Made by a program: the position numbers and the translations under genes. Shown in pieces: positions 52,780-61,673 of a stretch of DNA of 64,000 bases (the stretch's first letter is position 1; each line of letters opens with the position of its first letter). The notes under the pieces are model-generated. The model worked only from the letters and a program-made list of their open reading frames with translations, ran no database searches and had not been told where the DNA came from. Location of the stretch: positions 2,297,001-2,361,000 of the forward strand of contig NZ_JBAWKJ010000001.1 of the NCBI RefSeq assembly GCF_037095755.1, given 5' to 3'. This stretch comes from Sphingopyxis sp. CCNWLW2 (GTDB taxonomy: Bacteria > Pseudomonadota > Alphaproteobacteria > Sphingomonadales > Sphingomonadaceae).

Positions 52780-54696
52780 ATGACGCACCGGGCCGCAATC
52801 TTTAATTGCAGTGCCACTGCCGCGCTGGCGCTCGCCGTCGCTGCCGCCGGCCCTGCGTCGCTCTCGCATGCGGCAGGGGGCGAAGAGGCGCCGCCGCCCT
52901 TCATTCCCATCGAGCATGTCTATCTCCCGCTTCCCGAAGGCATGCAGCCGCTGTGGCCCACCTTTGCCGCCGGCGGGACCGACATCCTGTTCCAGGAGGG
53001 CGGGAAGGGCGGCCTCTGGATCATCGGCGTCGACGGCTCGGGCCTCAAATGCATCACCTGCGATATCCCGGATGCGCCAAAGGTGCGAGGCGGCGGCTTT
53101 GCGCATGCCTTCCCGGACGGCAAGCGCATCCTCTATACCGACGGCGTCGCGGCAGCCTCCGATCTTCCGGCGCGGCCCAACGGCTGGGTAATCGAATGCG
53201 ACATATCGATCCGCGCTTGCCCGTCGCCGCGCTTCCTGCCGATCGACATGAGTGGCGATCGCGGCAAGGCTGCGCTTGCACAGCGCCGCACCTTCCATCT
53301 CTCGCCCGACGGCCAGCTCATCGGATGGATGAACGTGCGCTCCGACGCAACGGTGATGGTGGTTGCGCGTCTCGAGCGGCAGCAGGACAAATATGTCGCC
53401 GCCGAACCCCGCGCCGTCAATCCCGCAGGGCCGCGATCGGACACGGACGATGACGCCGACCGCTGGGAAAATCTGTCGCAGCTCTACGAGCTGAAGAGCT
53501 TCACTCCCGACGGCCGTGCGATCATTGCCGTCGGTACGCCGCAGGGTAATGTCGACATCCTGCGGGTCGAGCTTGCTGACGGGCACACCACGCGCCTCAC
53601 GGCCCATAGCGACTGGGACGAGGACAGTTCCTTCTCGCCCGACCAGAAGCTGCTTGTGGTCAATGGCTGGCGCAGTCAGCACCGGCTCGACGCGCTTGCC
53701 TGGATCCCCGAGATCCGGGGCTTTACCGGGCTCATGACCGGCGCCGCGATCGCGCCCTATTATGTATCGACCTGGGAGGGCTTTCAGTGCGATCTTTCGC
53801 CCTGGCTCCTCGCCGCGCGGGGCGATGAGGGAGGGCGCCTGCTCGGCCAGCCGCTCGACGTATATGGCAAACCCGGCTTCAGCGCCGCGAACAATCTCCA
53901 CGGCCAGCGTGTCTGGAGCCCGGACAGCCGGATGGTCATCCTCCAGGAACGTACACGCACCCGTGGTATCTTCTCGCCCAACCGCATCGCCATCGCGCGG
54001 CTCGACCGCGAGCCCGGCAAGCCGGTCGTGCCGGTCGCGTCTAGCGTCGGAGACTGGGCAGTGCCTGCGGGCCTCTACGAGGGGCCGCACGCGCGCGACC
54101 GCACCGCTGAGGTCAAGGGTCGCGGGGGCGGCACTGCCACGGTCGAATATAGGGGAACGCTCGGCGGCGGCGCGGCCTCGACCTCGGTCCGCTTCGACCG
54201 CTTTACCGATGACGGCCTGACGTTCATCTCCGGCACCATGTCCGGCGCTGCGGGCGTGAAGGGAGAGGGCGAGCGGCGCGCCTGGCGTCTGCTCGCCGAC
54301 GTCGAGGTGACAGGCCGTCACACCGGGCGTCTCGATATGGATCTGACCATCGACAATGGCGCAAAGCCGCTTCCGCACATGACCGGCCGGCTGACGGCCA
54401 GCTATGACGGTAAGGCGGCGCCGCCGCTTCCCGAACTCGGCCCCTGTTATGATCGCCAGCCTGTCGCGGCGCCCTTGCGTCTGCGGCTCGCGCCCGTCGG
54501 CAAGACTTATGTCGCGACCGTTACCGCCGACGTGTCGGGCGACGTGCGACCCGTGAAGGGGGCGCTGGTCCGTATCGGGGCCACGACGGTCCGCACGGAT
54601 GCTGCGGGCAAGGCAAAGTTGCCCGCTGGCGCGCGGGGTGAAGCCCGGGCCAGCGCTGGGGACACATTTCTTCCCGCGACGGCGGAGCTTCGCTGA
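52780..54696 (+). CDS. Secreted TolB-like beta-propeller protein
   Basis: This 638-residue protein has a signal peptide (HRAAIFNCSATAALALAVAAAGPASLSHAA) and repeated PD40/TolB-type blades (FAHAFPDGKRILYTD, FHLSPDGQLIGWMNV, KSFTPDGRAIIAVG, SSFSPDQKLLVVNG, RVWSPDSRMVILQ). An unassigned beta-rich C-terminus follows. The start at 52780 begins the signal peptide and follows GGGAG. No enzymatic motif is seen. Related secreted propellers accompany glycan or polyphenol loci. Operator G suggests joint control with the rhamnose genes; the job itself is unknown. Confidence 0.75.
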   Translation: MTHRAAIFNCSATAALALAVAAAGPASLSHAAGGEEAPPPFIPIEHVYLPLPEGMQPLWPTFAAGGTDILFQEGGKGGLWIIGVDGSGLKCITCDIPDAPKVRGGGFAHAFPDGKRILYTDGVAAASDLPARPNGWVIECDISIRACPSPRFLPIDMSGDRGKAALAQRRTFHLSPDGQLIGWMNVRSDATVMVVARLERQQDKYVAAEPRAVNPAGPRSDTDDDADRWENLSQLYELKSFTPDGRAIIAVGTPQGNVDILRVELADGHTTRLTAHSDWDEDSSFSPDQKLLVVNGWRSQHRLDALAWIPEIRGFTGLMTGAAIAPYYVSTWEGFQCDLSPWLLAARGDEGGRLLGQPLDVYGKPGFSAANNLHGQRVWSPDSRMVILQERTRTRGIFSPNRIAIARLDREPGKPVVPVASSVGDWAVPAGLYEGPHARDRTAEVKGRGGGTATVEYRGTLGGGAASTSVRFDRFTDDGLTFISGTMSGAAGVKGEGERRAWRLLADVEVTGRHTGRLDMDLTIDNGAKPLPHMTGRLTASYDGKAAPPLPELGPCYDRQPVAAPLRLRLAPVGKTYVATVTADVSGDVRPVKGALVRIGATTVRTDAAGKAKLPAGARGEARASAGDTFLPATAELR

Positions 54697-55159
54697 GCCG
54701 GTTGGTGCTGCATCTTGTAACGGATCCCGAAAACCCGTGAGCTGAAAACCTCGCTATGCGGGTATTTGGGCCAAACGGTTTCTTGGCGGCTTCGCGCCTC
54801 GATTCGGTCGTTGCACTGTTCTCCGGAGTTGCTTCAAAGCTGCCATTTGCGTCTGTGCGAAACTCCAGGTCCCGGTTGAAAATTCGGCAAAGGCGCGAGA
54901 TGTGCGGCTTTGCTCATGCTACCAAGTTTTGAGTGCGGCGCGATGGTTTTCGGCTCAGCGAGACTTCCCTTGGTCGGCTGATGGTGCCTCCGAAGGAGAA
55001 TGTACCGATGATCGAGATGCTGAGTAGGGATCGCTTCGCTCAGGCACTCAAGAGTAGCTGTCGAACCCAGCTTGGCTTCTACGTCCGGCTATCTATTTAT
55101 AACGGTCGGTAGCTCTTCTTCTCACCACAACAGAACTCACGCTCCATAAAGGAAAACAC
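54697..55159. other. Intergenic region at the left border of the accessory stretch
   Basis: Apart from the possible 34-residue frame at 55008, no gene is seen in these 463 bases. A loose inverted repeat (CCCGAAAACCCG at 54726 against CGGGTATTTGGG at 54759) may end transcription of the TolB-like gene. No integrase remnant or attachment repeat could be recognised. Confidence 0.5.
55008..55112 (+). CDS. Possible 34-residue small protein
   Basis: An ATG at 55008 has a good AAGGAGA ribosome-binding site 8 bases upstream and opens a 34-codon frame (beginning MIEMLSRDRFAQALKS). No similarity is recognised. It lies in the otherwise empty gap before the HNH gene. The signal is the ribosome-binding site only, so it may be chance. 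Confidence 0.25.
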   Translation: MIEMLSRDRFAQALKSSCRTQLGFYVRLSIYNGR

Positions 55160-56179
55160 ATGGCGTCCGAGGATCGCTTCAAACAGGCTGTGGTCGCCAC
55201 ACTGGCAAAACGCGCAGCGAACATCTGTTCGAATCCCGATTGCCAAGCGATCACCAGCGGTCCTTCAAACGAACCCTCCAAGGCGGTCAATGTTGGCGAG
55301 GCGGCGCATATCTACGGCGCTAATCTAGGCTCGGCACGCCATGATCCGGATATGGCGTCGGCGGATCGGGCTTCGATTACTAATGCCATCTGGTTATGCG
55401 GAAATTGCCACAAGCTCGTTGACGACGATCCTAACAGATATCCGGCCGGCCTGCTCTTTGAATGGCAGCGGGCACATGAGCGCCACGTTTCCAGAGAGAT
55501 CGGTAAGGTCGGCGCAGCGCTACGGCGGCGATATGAAGTGCGGCATTTGGAAGAATTCGGGAAACTGAGCTATCTCGCCGAGCGCCTGATCCTCGAAAAG
55601 AATGCGCAATGGGAATATCAGCTCATCGGTGAAGTCCTGCGTTTTGAGATGGCGCCCGTGTTGCAACGTTGGGACGCCTTGCGCCGCGGGCTTTATGTGA
55701 AACCTAAGACCCATATCTCGCTCCGCGAAATGGGGCCATGGTTTGCCAACCGAATGAGCGAGGCACGCAAGATTAGTGCCGCCTTTTGCCAGCTCACGAA
55801 CCACGAGTTCGAACGGGCTTGGGGAGCGCCTGGCGTCCCGGGCGACGATGCGTTGATCGTTGCGACCTGCCGGCTGTTTGCTGAAATGTGCACGAGCGCG
55901 CTGATATGGGAAGAGCAGGTCCGATTTGTCTCGACACACGAGGAATTCGTTCCGGTAGTCGACCTGCTTCCTGGTGTCATCGGCAGTGTGATTGATGAGG
56001 CAGCGAAGCTTCCGAAATTCATGGCCGAGACCTTCGGCAGCGGGACGGCCTCAGGCGTACACACGCTCGACCTAGTTTTAACCTTGCGTGACGGGTGGGG
56101 CGACGAGGTTGGGGCGGCGATGGACCGCGCGTCGACGAAAATCATCGCTGGCGTGGAGGCCGGAGAAATAGTCTATTAG
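55160..56179 (+). CDS. HNH-nuclease-like protein with unassigned C-terminal domain
   Basis: This 339-residue protein has an N-terminal HNH domain (residues about 15-110): zinc Cys23 and Cys28 in CSNPDC, catalytic-type His50 in GEAAHIYGA, and Cys80/Cys83 in WLCGNCHKLVDDD, followed by FEWQRAHERHV. The same HNH type occurs as the nuclease effector of CBASS Cap5 and other defence proteins. The C-terminal 220 residues are not recognised and lack an obvious SAVED domain. A GGAAAA site precedes the ATG. It stands alone, so a single-gene defence or restriction-like nuclease is a fair inference. Confidence 0.75.
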   Translation: MASEDRFKQAVVATLAKRAANICSNPDCQAITSGPSNEPSKAVNVGEAAHIYGANLGSARHDPDMASADRASITNAIWLCGNCHKLVDDDPNRYPAGLLFEWQRAHERHVSREIGKVGAALRRRYEVRHLEEFGKLSYLAERLILEKNAQWEYQLIGEVLRFEMAPVLQRWDALRRGLYVKPKTHISLREMGPWFANRMSEARKISAAFCQLTNHEFERAWGAPGVPGDDALIVATCRLFAEMCTSALIWEEQVRFVSTHEEFVPVVDLLPGVIGSVIDEAAKLPKFMAETFGSGTASGVHTLDLVLTLRDGWGDEVGAAMDRASTKIIAGVEAGEIVY

Positions 56180-56296
56180 GGGACCACGCAGGCTGAATGT
56201 TTGGCGCGCCGGTCTTGGCCAGCGGGTTCGTCGGCGAAGAGCCGTAGGACCGCCCGGCTGCCGTGCAAGATTGGCTGGACGTTCATTTTTCATCCT

Positions 56297-56953
56297 CTAC
56301 GACTGAATGGAGTCCGGTGCCGCAGCCACCCACGGTGGCTCAGGCGATGTGTCATTAACCGGCTTGGTTTGAATCGCCGTCCAGAAGAGACTGACTGCAT
56401 CCGCATACTCTTGAAGGCGTTCGTCACCGATCGAAAGTTCGTCGGCACACTCAACAACAGCAGGGCCACTCAGATCCGTCGGAAGATTACGCCAGAGACT
56501 GGGCGCTAGCTCGAACAGTTTTACGGCGGACGGACCGTCGCCATGGCGTACTACGTTCCCCACCAGCGCCGCTTCCTTCATCACCGAGCCGCCGGGAATG
56601 TCGTCGAGCCTTACGCCGCGAATTGCTTGCAGATGAGTATCGAGGGTTTCGAGCGGTGATCGCTTGATCGCCACGGCGAGATTATCATTCCCATTCTTTT
56701 CGGCAGCGCATTGGCGCAGCCAGCGGCGGAACCCACTTTCCCACAACGACTGGATTGCGAGCGCCAAATGATTGTTGAGCATAGAAAGCGCGAGCAGGAC
56801 CCGCAAATTATGGGAACCGAAAGCCTCCTCGCTGATCAGCTTTTCTGCAATCGCGTTGCTAGCATGGTTGAGTATAAACTCATGAAAATAGGCAAACTCG
56901 AGCGAATAGCGGTTCGCCTCAAGATCGGCTTGCATCGCTTCCCAATTATCCAT
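56297..56953 (-). CDS. Hypothetical helical protein
   Basis: This 218-residue protein is not recognised. It is predicted mostly helical (EFAYFHEFILNHASNAIAEKLI, RVLLALSMLNNHLALAIQSLWESGFRRWL) and has a GNVVRHGDGPSAVKLFE segment of the RHGDG type seen in other unassigned bacterial proteins. AGGA lies about 12 bases upstream of the ATG. It is convergent with the HNH gene. No neighbour suggests a function. Confidence 0.6.
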   Translation of the reverse strand: MDNWEAMQADLEANRYSLEFAYFHEFILNHASNAIAEKLISEEAFGSHNLRVLLALSMLNNHLALAIQSLWESGFRRWLRQCAAEKNGNDNLAVAIKRSPLETLDTHLQAIRGVRLDDIPGGSVMKEAALVGNVVRHGDGPSAVKLFELAPSLWRNLPTDLSGPAVVECADELSIGDERLQEYADAVSLFWTAIQTKPVNDTSPEPPWVAAAPDSIQS

Positions 56954-57209
56954 CCGCTGCCGCTTTCCTGTCGGTCGTGAGCTGAGTCGGCAGAGAGTAG
57001 GTCCCGCCGACGTAAAGTGTAAGCGATCAAGTGCTAGCTTTGAAGCTAGCGGATCCGAGGCGACAAGAACTGCCTGTTAAGAAGTGCCTACACTGACTGT
57101 TGATAGGTCGAGGGTCACGGCGCTGTCGGCGCGTTTCCGGAAATCACATTGTGCGCTTGCCGATTGATCGTATCGGCACTAATTCCGCCAAAAATAGGGG
57201 GATAAAATT

Positions 57210-58175
57210 GTGGTTTATACTCGGAATGCACGAGACGTATTGTTTTTCGATATGCACATAGAACGTCGAGCAAAACACGCTCCATTCCCCTCGATGAATC
57301 GCATCGCTGACCTGTTGGTCGCGGCAGCGGCGGATGACAATTTTCCGCTCAAGGAATTCGAAAAGGGCGAAGTCACGTATATCATCAAAAAGGCGGTAAA
57401 GGACGAAAGTGATCACACCCTTTCGATCTTGCTGGAGTCGGCTGATAAGAACGCGCCGAACACGCGGTACGTAAACCATGCAGCCAAAACCAAGCGCGAT
57501 TTCGATAAGCAGAAGGATGAAGGAGGCGGTCACAGTGCGCATATCGTAATTTCGCTTACCAGCGAAAAGTCGGGTGATAACGTGTATGTCTGCCTCATGG
57601 AAAAAGCACCGAGCTTCCCAGAGCACCGCGTCAAATCGGTCCTAAACGCAGCCATTCGCGTTAAGTGTAAGGAAGAAAACCACTTTCTGTACACGAGGCC
57701 GGGCGGGTCGAAAAAGGAGATCGCATACGTCCCTCACCTGGAGTTCAAGGGCCATCTTTCAGACGCGCTGCAGTCTGATTTGGAGGCCGGCGTGATTAAT
57801 AGCCTTACGCTGATCGAACCTGACACTGCGAAGCCATTAGGTCAGAGCAAGTTTTTCTCCGGCGTGGAGAAACAAATGAAAGTAAAAATGGTGCGGAAGC
57901 CAGGTACGGGCAATGTGCTTTCGGCAATAAAAGCAGCAGCGAAATCTCAGTCGAGCGACTACTCGCGGATTAGGATTAGCTTTAAACCCGAAGACGGGGG
58001 CCAGTCGACGCACGTCGACCTAAGCACCGATACGGGGCAATTGGTCAGTGATGGCTATATAAAAACTAGGCATTTTGGTGGCATCACGCCATCGATCAAA
58101 ACTACCGCGGTTGACGATTTCGTTGCGCATCTCGTGAGCCGGATGAAGAGTGACTTGTTCAAGGAACGGTCTTGA
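57210..58175 (+). CDS. Unknown soluble protein coupled to a membrane protein
   Basis: This 321-residue protein starts with GTG at 57210 behind a GGGGG ribosome-binding site; an ATG at 57252 (MHIERRAKHAPFPS) is the alternative. No signal peptide or membrane segment is seen. It is rich in Lys, Asp and Ser, has segments VPHLEFKGHLSDALQSDLEAGVI and RIRISFKPEDGGQSTHVDLSTDTG, and no motif I can name. Its stop overlaps the TTG start of the next gene, so the two products probably act together. The size pair (about 320 soluble, about 200 membrane) recalls two-gene defence systems such as Kiwa, with gene order reversed; homology is not claimed. Confidence 0.65.
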   Translation: MVYTRNARDVLFFDMHIERRAKHAPFPSMNRIADLLVAAAADDNFPLKEFEKGEVTYIIKKAVKDESDHTLSILLESADKNAPNTRYVNHAAKTKRDFDKQKDEGGGHSAHIVISLTSEKSGDNVYVCLMEKAPSFPEHRVKSVLNAAIRVKCKEENHFLYTRPGGSKKEIAYVPHLEFKGHLSDALQSDLEAGVINSLTLIEPDTAKPLGQSKFFSGVEKQMKVKMVRKPGTGNVLSAIKAAAKSQSSDYSRIRISFKPEDGGQSTHVDLSTDTGQLVSDGYIKTRHFGGITPSIKTTAVDDFVAHLVSRMKSDLFKERS

Positions 58176-58771
58176 GTATAGTTTATCAGCTAACGCGTCC
58201 GTTCGCTTATCTCACGGTTGAAGGCCCCAGTTTAGGGGTGTATCGACTGTGGGGTCCGCTTTGTCTTGGCGCGACTACTGCGACGGTAGTGTGGCTCCTG
58301 CCCGTCGGCATAAATGCGGTCGGCAGCGATTCTTTTTCTTCTTTTTTGGTGCAACTTTTTGCGACGTTGCCCGGGTTTTATATCGCGGCTCTGGCTGCGA
58401 TAGTGGCATTTCAAGGTGGTGATCTGGACAAAGACATGCCAGGTACGACGGCAGTTATAACAGCGAACAACGACACTTCGCGGGTAGAAATCACATTTCG
58501 CGTTTTTTTGTGTTACCTGTTTTCTTATCTAACCGCGCTATCTCTTGCGGGTTTTGGAATCTGCGTAATTGGCTCGCTATTAGTACCCAGCGTGGAAAGC
58601 CTCTTCTCCCGGTCGGTCGAGGCCCTTCAATGGGTCGAGCTTGGGTATGTGTTCATTCTGTCCGTTGTAACTTTTGGTGTGATCCTGTGTACGATCCAGG
58701 GGCTGTATTTTCTTGCCGAACGAGTTCACCAAACGCTTCTTGACGATCCTTCTGCTCCCCCCAGTCAGTAG
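58172..58771 (+). CDS. Four-helix membrane protein, partner of the upstream gene
   Basis: This 199-residue protein has about four hydrophobic segments (LCLGATTATVVWLLPVGI; FATLPGFYIAALAAIVAF; RVFLCYLFSYLTALSLAGF; LGYVFILSVVTFGVILC), so it should lie in the inner membrane. The TTG start at 58172 overlaps the previous stop (TTGA), with AAGGA upstream, which is strong evidence of translational coupling. No family is recognised. It could be the membrane effector of a two-gene system or a transport or sensing partner. Confidence 0.65.
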   Translation: MSIVYQLTRPFAYLTVEGPSLGVYRLWGPLCLGATTATVVWLLPVGINAVGSDSFSSFLVQLFATLPGFYIAALAAIVAFQGGDLDKDMPGTTAVITANNDTSRVEITFRVFLCYLFSYLTALSLAGFGICVIGSLLVPSVESLFSRSVEALQWVELGYVFILSVVTFGVILCTIQGLYFLAERVHQTLLDDPSAPPSQ

Positions 58772-58834
58772 CAAAATAGCGGCGGGTTGGTTATCGCGGT
58801 AGCCGGCTTAGGGATGGCGGTCGGGGAGACGGCG

Positions 58835-59365
58835 ATGCACGACTTTGCAAATTGGCTGCGGTCCAATGAATCATTGTCCGGGTGGGCCCAATTCTTGGGT
58901 GCCATGATAGCTCTGATAGTCACATATCGATTGGCAAGTCTGCCACATCGGTACAGGGACAGGCAGCTCGAAGCGTCTGCAAGCCGGCTATTGCTCAATG
59001 GCTACGAAGCACTTGAAAGCTTCCATCGGACGTCAGCCCATTTCCTTCCGCGCGCGATCAATCTCCGTGCTGCAGGTCTATCCATGATTGAGGTGGCAAG
59101 CGAGATCGACCGCTTCCCTCTATTTGAACTTCGCGACCAAGGCCCCCAATCCGTTGCGCGAAATCTCGTCGCCGTGGCCATGCTACTGAAACTTACAAAT
59201 TTGGTTCTCGAAGACCAAGCAGAAATGCTCGGCTTGGAGAGCGCGTCAGAACAAGACCGTGATCAAATTCGCGGTATCGTCGAAAATCAAATGAACCTGG
59301 TCAGGGATATTATACAGGGGAAGCCCTTGAAACGACCAGATTTTTCATTCGCGGCAAATGGATAA
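58835..59365 (+). CDS. Hypothetical single-pass membrane protein
   Basis: This 176-residue protein starts at 58835 behind GGGGAGA (an earlier in-frame ATG lies at 58814). It has one hydrophobic segment near the N-terminus (WAQFLGAMIALIVTYRLASL) and a helical, possibly cytoplasmic, remainder (RQLEASASRLLLNGYEALESF). It follows the coupled pair by 63 bp on the same strand and could be a third member of that operon. No family is recognised. Confidence 0.55.
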   Translation: MHDFANWLRSNESLSGWAQFLGAMIALIVTYRLASLPHRYRDRQLEASASRLLLNGYEALESFHRTSAHFLPRAINLRAAGLSMIEVASEIDRFPLFELRDQGPQSVARNLVAVAMLLKLTNLVLEDQAEMLGLESASEQDRDQIRGIVENQMNLVRDIIQGKPLKRPDFSFAANG

Positions 59366-59748
59366 AATGGCATCCAAACCTAGTCGGGTTGTCCGCAGTA
59401 TCAACTAGACTGCATGCCTCAATCTGACCATCGCCGTTGGTGTCGCAAAATCTGCAACGTCCGGTGCGGGGCGAAAAATTGGTGATTGGCCGCTTCGTCG
59501 TCCGCGCCTTGACGGCGTCGCCTCTTCTCGCTTTCGCTCCAGAGCAGACCGATTGAATCGGCCATCGGCCAGCTGCTGCTCGACGCTAAGAGGCGCGTAT
59601 TGGCCGTCCGCAATGTTGGCTCCGTCTCCGGGCGCTGCCGAGAGCATCGAACGATCATCCGCTGACAAAGCCTAAGCTTACATTTGCATTTTCAGTTGAC
59701 AAAATTTCATATTTGCCCAATCGTGCCTTTCAGCAAAGGGAGCCATTC
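59366..59748. other. Intergenic region without recognised features
   Basis: These 383 bases contain no gene with a credible ribosome-binding site. The minus-strand frames near 59405-59668 overlap one another and show no protein-like composition. Confidence 0.45.
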
Positions 59749-60345
59749 ATGACGCCTTGGGATCATCATCCATCGTTATCTCGTGACCGACTGATCGCCA
59801 TCGCCCAGATGATTGTACGCGGTCGCAATCTGGCGCTCGATCGCTACGATCCTGAGATTGGGTGCACGGGCTGGACCCTGGGTTGCGAAGCTTTTGCTTT
59901 CCAGAAGCACCAGATCATTCATGCGGCGGCATACGATGCCGATTGGCTCGAGATTCTCGATCCGAGCATGCAGTTCGTGTTTAGCATTGGCGGCGTTCCG
60001 GCGCGCTTCTATCGCGGCGAGCCCGAAGATCCCAATTCTCGCACGCTCAAGCAGACCTTCTCGGAACTTCAGCAGCTTAGCCTCTTCAGCGCAGAAGAAT
60101 TGATAAAGTTGACCACCGAACCATTGTATCGCTTCGCTGTCGAAACGGATTTCGACGGTTCGATTAGTGCGATCAGTTTCGTCATTCTGGGCGGGGAAAC
60201 GGCTGTTCTGACTTGGTCTATTCCGCTGGACGAATCGGTGACGGCGCTTGCATCACTCTGGACCGAGAAGGAAGAAGGCGTCGAGTTGCCCGCGCCGGTC
60301 GTTGGGCTTCCGGTGGAAAGAAAGAAGCGCGACGCTTCGGATTGA
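59749..60345 (+). CDS. Unknown protein upstream of an XRE-ImmA/IrrE gene
   Basis: This 198-residue acidic protein starts at 59749 behind AGGGAG. Segments include RYDPEIGCTGWTLGCEAFAFQKHQIIHAA and EDPNSRTLKQTFSELQQLSLFS. No known family is recognised. It lies 51 bp before the XRE-ImmA/IrrE gene on the same strand. Paired genes of this shape (small unknown protein plus HTH-Zn-peptidase) are known as toxin-antitoxin modules, for example RosmerTA, so this may be the partner or target of the peptidase. That link is an inference from layout. Confidence 0.6.
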   Translation: MTPWDHHPSLSRDRLIAIAQMIVRGRNLALDRYDPEIGCTGWTLGCEAFAFQKHQIIHAAAYDADWLEILDPSMQFVFSIGGVPARFYRGEPEDPNSRTLKQTFSELQQLSLFSAEELIKLTTEPLYRFAVETDFDGSISAISFVILGGETAVLTWSIPLDESVTALASLWTEKEEGVELPAPVVGLPVERKKRDASD

Positions 60346-60396
60346 TCAATTCAATAATTCAAGCCAGCACGAAAATAGTCGGCAGGCGGGGTCGAT

Positions 60397-61509
60397 ATGG
60401 AATCAAAGCCGAAAATCGCCGGCGAGCAGCTACGTCTAGCGCGTCTAGCGCATGGCTATTCGCTCGAAGAGGTGGGCGCGCTGATCGGGGCGACCCGTCA
60501 ATTCATCCATCAGCTCGAGACGGGCTCGCGGTCGGCATCCGAGGAAACGGTCGTGGCGCTAGCCGATGTCCTTGGCGTTACTCCCATTTTCTTATCCGAG
60601 CCGATTCCTTCCACGGTCCGGCCCGAGCAGTGCCATTTCAGGGGGCACATCACCCGGCCTGCCTCCGTGACGAGCCAGGTTCTGGCTCGCGGAACCCTCC
60701 TTGATCGCTTCGTGGCGGCGATGGAGCTCCATGTTGACCTGCCTGAAGTGTCTTTTCCTGACATGCCTGCAGTCAGTTCGGAGCAGATCGAGGTCGCCGC
60801 CGAAGAGGCGCGGCGTCACTGGGGTTTGGGCACGACGGCGCCCGTCACGAGTATGATGCGCGTTGTGGAGAACGCCGGCGCGATCGTGACCTATTTTGGG
60901 GACTTGTCGGATCGCGTCGATGCATTTTCCATGGATCGGCGACGTCCGATCATTGTGCGCAGCTCGTTGAAAGAAAGTCTCTGCCGCCAGCGCTTTGATT
61001 TTGCGCATGAGTGTGGGCATCTGATCATGCATCGCGGCCTTCAGACGGGAGATCGCGAGACCGAAGGGCAGGCCCATCGGTTTGCAAGCGCCTTCCTTTT
61101 TCCACGAGGCGCGTTCCTTCGCGAATTTCCTCGCAACAGCTCGATCAACTGGCGCGCACTTTACGATCTGAAGTTGCGCTGGAAGATGTCGGTGCGAGCT
61201 ATAGTGCGGCGCGCTTACGATCTTAAGGTCCTAAATCCGGCGCAATACAGGACGGCGAATATCCATTTAGTGAAGTCCGGCCAAGCGAAGATCGAGCGCT
61301 TTGACGATGATGGCAGTCTCCCCGTCGAACAGCCCGAGCTTCTGGTCTCCGCGGTCGATGTCCTTGATCGCGCTGTATTCGGCGGAGCAGCGGCGGTCGG
61401 TGAGGAGGTGGGGTTACAGCGTCCCATGCTCGAGCTGATCACCGGAACAGGGATATCGTCTCCCGATCAGCCCTTCGATAACGAAAACGTTGTCAGGCTG
61501 CGGCGCTAG
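60397..61509 (+). CDS. XRE-family regulator fused to ImmA/IrrE metallopeptidase
   Basis: This 370-residue protein has an XRE helix-turn-helix in the first 65 residues (GEQLRLARLAHGYSLEEVGALIGATRQFIHQLETGSRS). A central COG2856 zinc-peptidase domain has H204-E-C-G-H208 (RFDFAHECGHLIMH), and a downstream region follows (EGQAHRFASAFLFPRGAF) that probably supplies the third ligand. Such fusions act as regulators or antitoxins whose peptidase cuts a partner or repressor. The motif is complete, so activity is expected. It follows the 198-residue gene closely. Confidence 0.87.
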   Translation: MESKPKIAGEQLRLARLAHGYSLEEVGALIGATRQFIHQLETGSRSASEETVVALADVLGVTPIFLSEPIPSTVRPEQCHFRGHITRPASVTSQVLARGTLLDRFVAAMELHVDLPEVSFPDMPAVSSEQIEVAAEEARRHWGLGTTAPVTSMMRVVENAGAIVTYFGDLSDRVDAFSMDRRRPIIVRSSLKESLCRQRFDFAHECGHLIMHRGLQTGDRETEGQAHRFASAFLFPRGAFLREFPRNSSINWRALYDLKLRWKMSVRAIVRRAYDLKVLNPAQYRTANIHLVKSGQAKIERFDDDGSLPVEQPELLVSAVDVLDRAVFGGAAAVGEEVGLQRPMLELITGTGISSPDQPFDNENVVRLRR

Positions 61510-61673
61510 ACCAGTGATTGCTGGTTGCTCGGCGTTGTGTAATACTTGGGCATCTCACTTTGTCATCGCAGCACCGGGCTCAATCTCAGTTAGTCTGAAT
61601 CGACGTCCAAAACTTGACGGTCCGGAATCAGCCAGTTGCGATCAACAGCCCATCAGCCTTAATCGCGTTCCCA

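Noticed and set aside
57078..57104. Half of the rhamnose-regulon motif (CACTGACTGTTGATA) upstream of the 57210 gene
   Set aside because: Only the right half-site matches; the left half is absent and the gene has no link to sugar use.
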